A program made the translations under genes and the position numbers. This document shows positions 62,674 through 64,000 of a stretch of DNA of 64,000 bases, in pieces. How positions within the stretch are numbered: position 1 is the stretch's first letter; each line of letters starts with the position of its first letter. The notes beneath the pieces are model-generated. The model worked only from the letters and a program-made list of their open reading frames with translations, had not been told where the DNA came from and ran no database searches. The DNA lies in NCBI GenBank assembly GCA_016124575.1, contig WGNM01000044.1, forward strand, positions 1 to 64,000. The letters are read 5' to 3'. Source of the DNA: Cryomorphaceae bacterium. Its GTDB lineage: Bacteria; Bacteroidota; Bacteroidia; Flavobacteriales_D; Sanyastnellaceae.

Positions 62674-64000
62674 CAGGGATTTCGAGTTTTATATAGGTTC
62701 GTCCCTTCCTGCTTTCAATTAAGAACTTGCCATTTAATTCTTTGACGCGTGCAGTTATGTTTTTCAAGCCATAGTGGTCTTGTGGTACTATGTTAACATC
62801 AAATCCTTTCCCGTTGTCTTCGATTTCAATGATTAAATGTTCGTTTTCTTGTGAGAAATGGACTGAAAACGCAGATGCTTTGGCGTGCTTAAGTGCATTC
62901 GTTGCAACTTCTTGCATGATGCGAAAAAGGTGAACCGTCGTTTCTGCCTTGAGCTGAATTTGTCTGTTAACAGCATTTACAACAGTTAAATGCAAGTTTT
63001 CGTGGTCTTGAAAAATACGTCGGTAGTAATCTTGTATGCGATCAATAAATTCTACTAAATAAACATCGTCTTTTTTCAATGTCCATATCGTATCGCGCAA
63101 TTGCTGCATGGTGCCGCGAGCGAAATCTCCCAATTCATCAATAGCAGGAGCAGGACTAACTTGCTGGCCGACTCCAATTTTGTAGCTCAAATTGTCTAAC
63201 GAGGTAATGACATGTGTTATCTGCGCTCCGATGTTGTCGTGCAAATCCATGCTTATTCTTTCTCGTTCTTCTTGTATTCTTCGCAGGGTTTCTTCTTTTC
63301 TCAGTTGTTCTTTAATTCGTCTTCGCGCAACAGCGCGGATGATGAAGGCGATGGTGACAATTGAAAAAAGTGCGACAATTATAGCAAACCATATTGTTTG
63401 CCAAAAGGGTGGGTGCACTTCGATTGGCAACTTCAACAATGAACTTTGAACTTGATTGTCGAAATCCATTGTTACAATTTCCAATGTGTGGTTACCACTT
63501 GGCAAAGTGGTATACTGAATGCGTTGCTTTTTATTGGTAACTGTAATCCATTCTTGGTCAACTCCTTCAAGCCGATAGGCCAATCGCTCTGTTCTTCCGC
63601 CAACAGTTAAGAGTGTAAAATCAAAAACCAAGCTATTATCTGCCGGATACAATGAAATTTTCTTTGGTTGAAAGCTTGTCCCTTCGAGGTGTTTGGAATT
63701 CTCTGCAATGGACTTGTTGTTGATTAGGATTTCGTTAATCAGCAGTCGATGCTCTGCATGTGGTAATTTGAAATCTCTATCTATAAAGTATATGCCGTTT
63801 ATGCCGCCAAACCACATGTGCTTATCGAAACTGCCAAATGAGTTTTGGCCATGTTCCGTAAATGGTGTCCCTTCTTGAATGCTGAAATTCGCAGAAATCC
63901 GGCCATTTGATAAAACACTTAGCCCATCATTGGTGCTGAACCAAAGGTCGCCCAAGTTGTTAGGCACAGCGCCATACACAACTTCATTTCTCAATCCGTT
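62666..64000 (-). CDS. Sensor histidine kinase with Reg_prop and Y_Y_Y modules (C-terminal part)
   Basis: The gene runs off the right edge; 445 residues are visible and the reading frame is still open at 64000. The visible part begins in a two-component beta-propeller repeat (DLWFSTNDGLSVL, HMWFGGINGIYFID), then a Y_Y_Y domain (about 105-200), one membrane helix (IWFAIIVALFSIVTIAFII), a coiled coil, a HisKA_3 dimerisation domain with the His in MDLHDNIGAQITH, and a HATPase domain (MQEVATNALKHAKAS, IEDNGKGFDV). This is the LytS/NarX-like type partnering NarL regulators, such as the one encoded convergently next door. Confidence 0.9.
   Translation of the reverse strand, partial: NGLRNEVVYGAVPNNLGDLWFSTNDGLSVLSNGRISANFSIQEGTPFTEHGQNSFGSFDKHMWFGGINGIYFIDRDFKLPHAEHRLLINEILINNKSIAENSKHLEGTSFQPKKISLYPADNSLVFDFTLLTVGGRTERLAYRLEGVDQEWITVTNKKQRIQYTTLPSGNHTLEIVTMDFDNQVQSSLLKLPIEVHPPFWQTIWFAIIVALFSIVTIAFIIRAVARRRIKEQLRKEETLRRIQEERERISMDLHDNIGAQITHVITSLDNLSYKIGVGQQVSPAPAIDELGDFARGTMQQLRDTIWTLKKDDVYLVEFIDRIQDYYRRIFQDHENLHLTVVNAVNRQIQLKAETTVHLFRIMQEVATNALKHAKASAFSVHFSQENEHLIIEIEDNGKGFDVNIVPQDHYGLKNITARVKELNGKFLIESRKGRTYIKLEIPVR

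Overview
The window looks like chromosomal DNA of a member of the Bacteroidota, probably a Flavobacteriales-type organism. The reasons are: start-proximal promoter boxes of the TAnnTTTG type (for example 7356-7363, 17999-18006, 27206-27213, 45347-45354, 56674-56681) with few clear Shine-Dalgarno sequences; many families typical of this phylum (S46 dipeptidyl-peptidase, DUF4920, DUF6438, OmpA/PD40/TPR proteins, sensor kinases with Reg_prop/Y_Y_Y modules, a 650-residue GyrB, a CcsA-type cytochrome c maturation cluster); and lipoproteins with short signal peptides ending in xxxCGG. I saw no rRNA, tRNA, CRISPR array, IS element or prophage.

Layout. 0.1-2.8 kb: remnant of a type IV (McrBC) restriction locus, with an intact EVE-domain McrB and a McrC cut off after about 120 residues. 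2.9-7.3 kb: three-gene export operon (ABC-exporter-like protein, HlyD-type adaptor, TolC-type channel) in which the ABC ATPase domain has lost every nucleotide-binding motif. 7.4-10.2 kb: an SDR oxidoreductase and gyrB. 10.4-12.4 kb: soluble hybrid histidine kinase. 12.4-22.9 kb: cell-envelope block on the minus strand (beta-barrel plus 1018-residue TPR protein, DUF4920 lipoprotein, PorE-like OmpA protein, AsmA-like protein). 23-28.8 kb: dicarboxylate/amino-acid symporter, SpoIIE phosphatase, aroC, and a beta-barrel/TPR-lipoprotein pair. 28.9-31.9 kb: histidine degradation (hutI, bifunctional ftcD). 32-36.4 kb: membrane-anchored patatin-like lipase, DUF389 protein, cutC. 36.6-38.7 kb: rplS, trmD and an aldo-keto reductase. 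39-40.7 kb: two small lipoproteins and a YiiX-like papain-fold protein. 40.7-45.3 kb: S46 peptidase, DUF6438 lipoprotein, yidC. 45.5-49.1 kb: divergent cyanophycinase and cyanophycin synthetase. 49.2-50.3 kb: S41-like peptidase. 50.3-56.7 kb: ccmB-ccmC-ccmD-ccmE-ccmF-DUF2520-kdsC, apparently one transcript. 56.8-59.9 kb: glpK-glpD. 59.9-61.0 kb: DEDDh exonuclease and a pRiA4b ORF-3-like protein. 61.05-61.45 kb: a non-coding gap with a striking repeated palindrome. 61.5-64 kb: lipocalin, a NarL-type regulator and the C-terminal half of its probable sensor kinase.

How the genes fit together. Most of the window is housekeeping and envelope biology. Three parts touch nitrogen and carbon supply: cyanophycin storage and mobilisation (cphA/cphB), histidine catabolism to glutamate (hutI/ftcD) and glycerol use (glpK/glpD). 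The ccm block supports c-type cytochromes and uses the cysteine type (CxxxY) of CcmE. Genes are tightly packed, with 4-bp ATGA overlaps inside operons and 3-26 bp overlaps between convergent genes.

Most unusual signals: (1) a 17-20 bp element, TCCGCAATTGTACATTT, present three times in the 61.3 kb gap (two copies forming a perfect 20-bp hairpin) and once more, 12 kb away, over the first codons of the S41 peptidase gene; (2) the export operon built around a dead ABC ATPase; (3) the half-deleted modified-DNA restriction system; (4) a complete cyanophycin gene pair in a Bacteroidota background.
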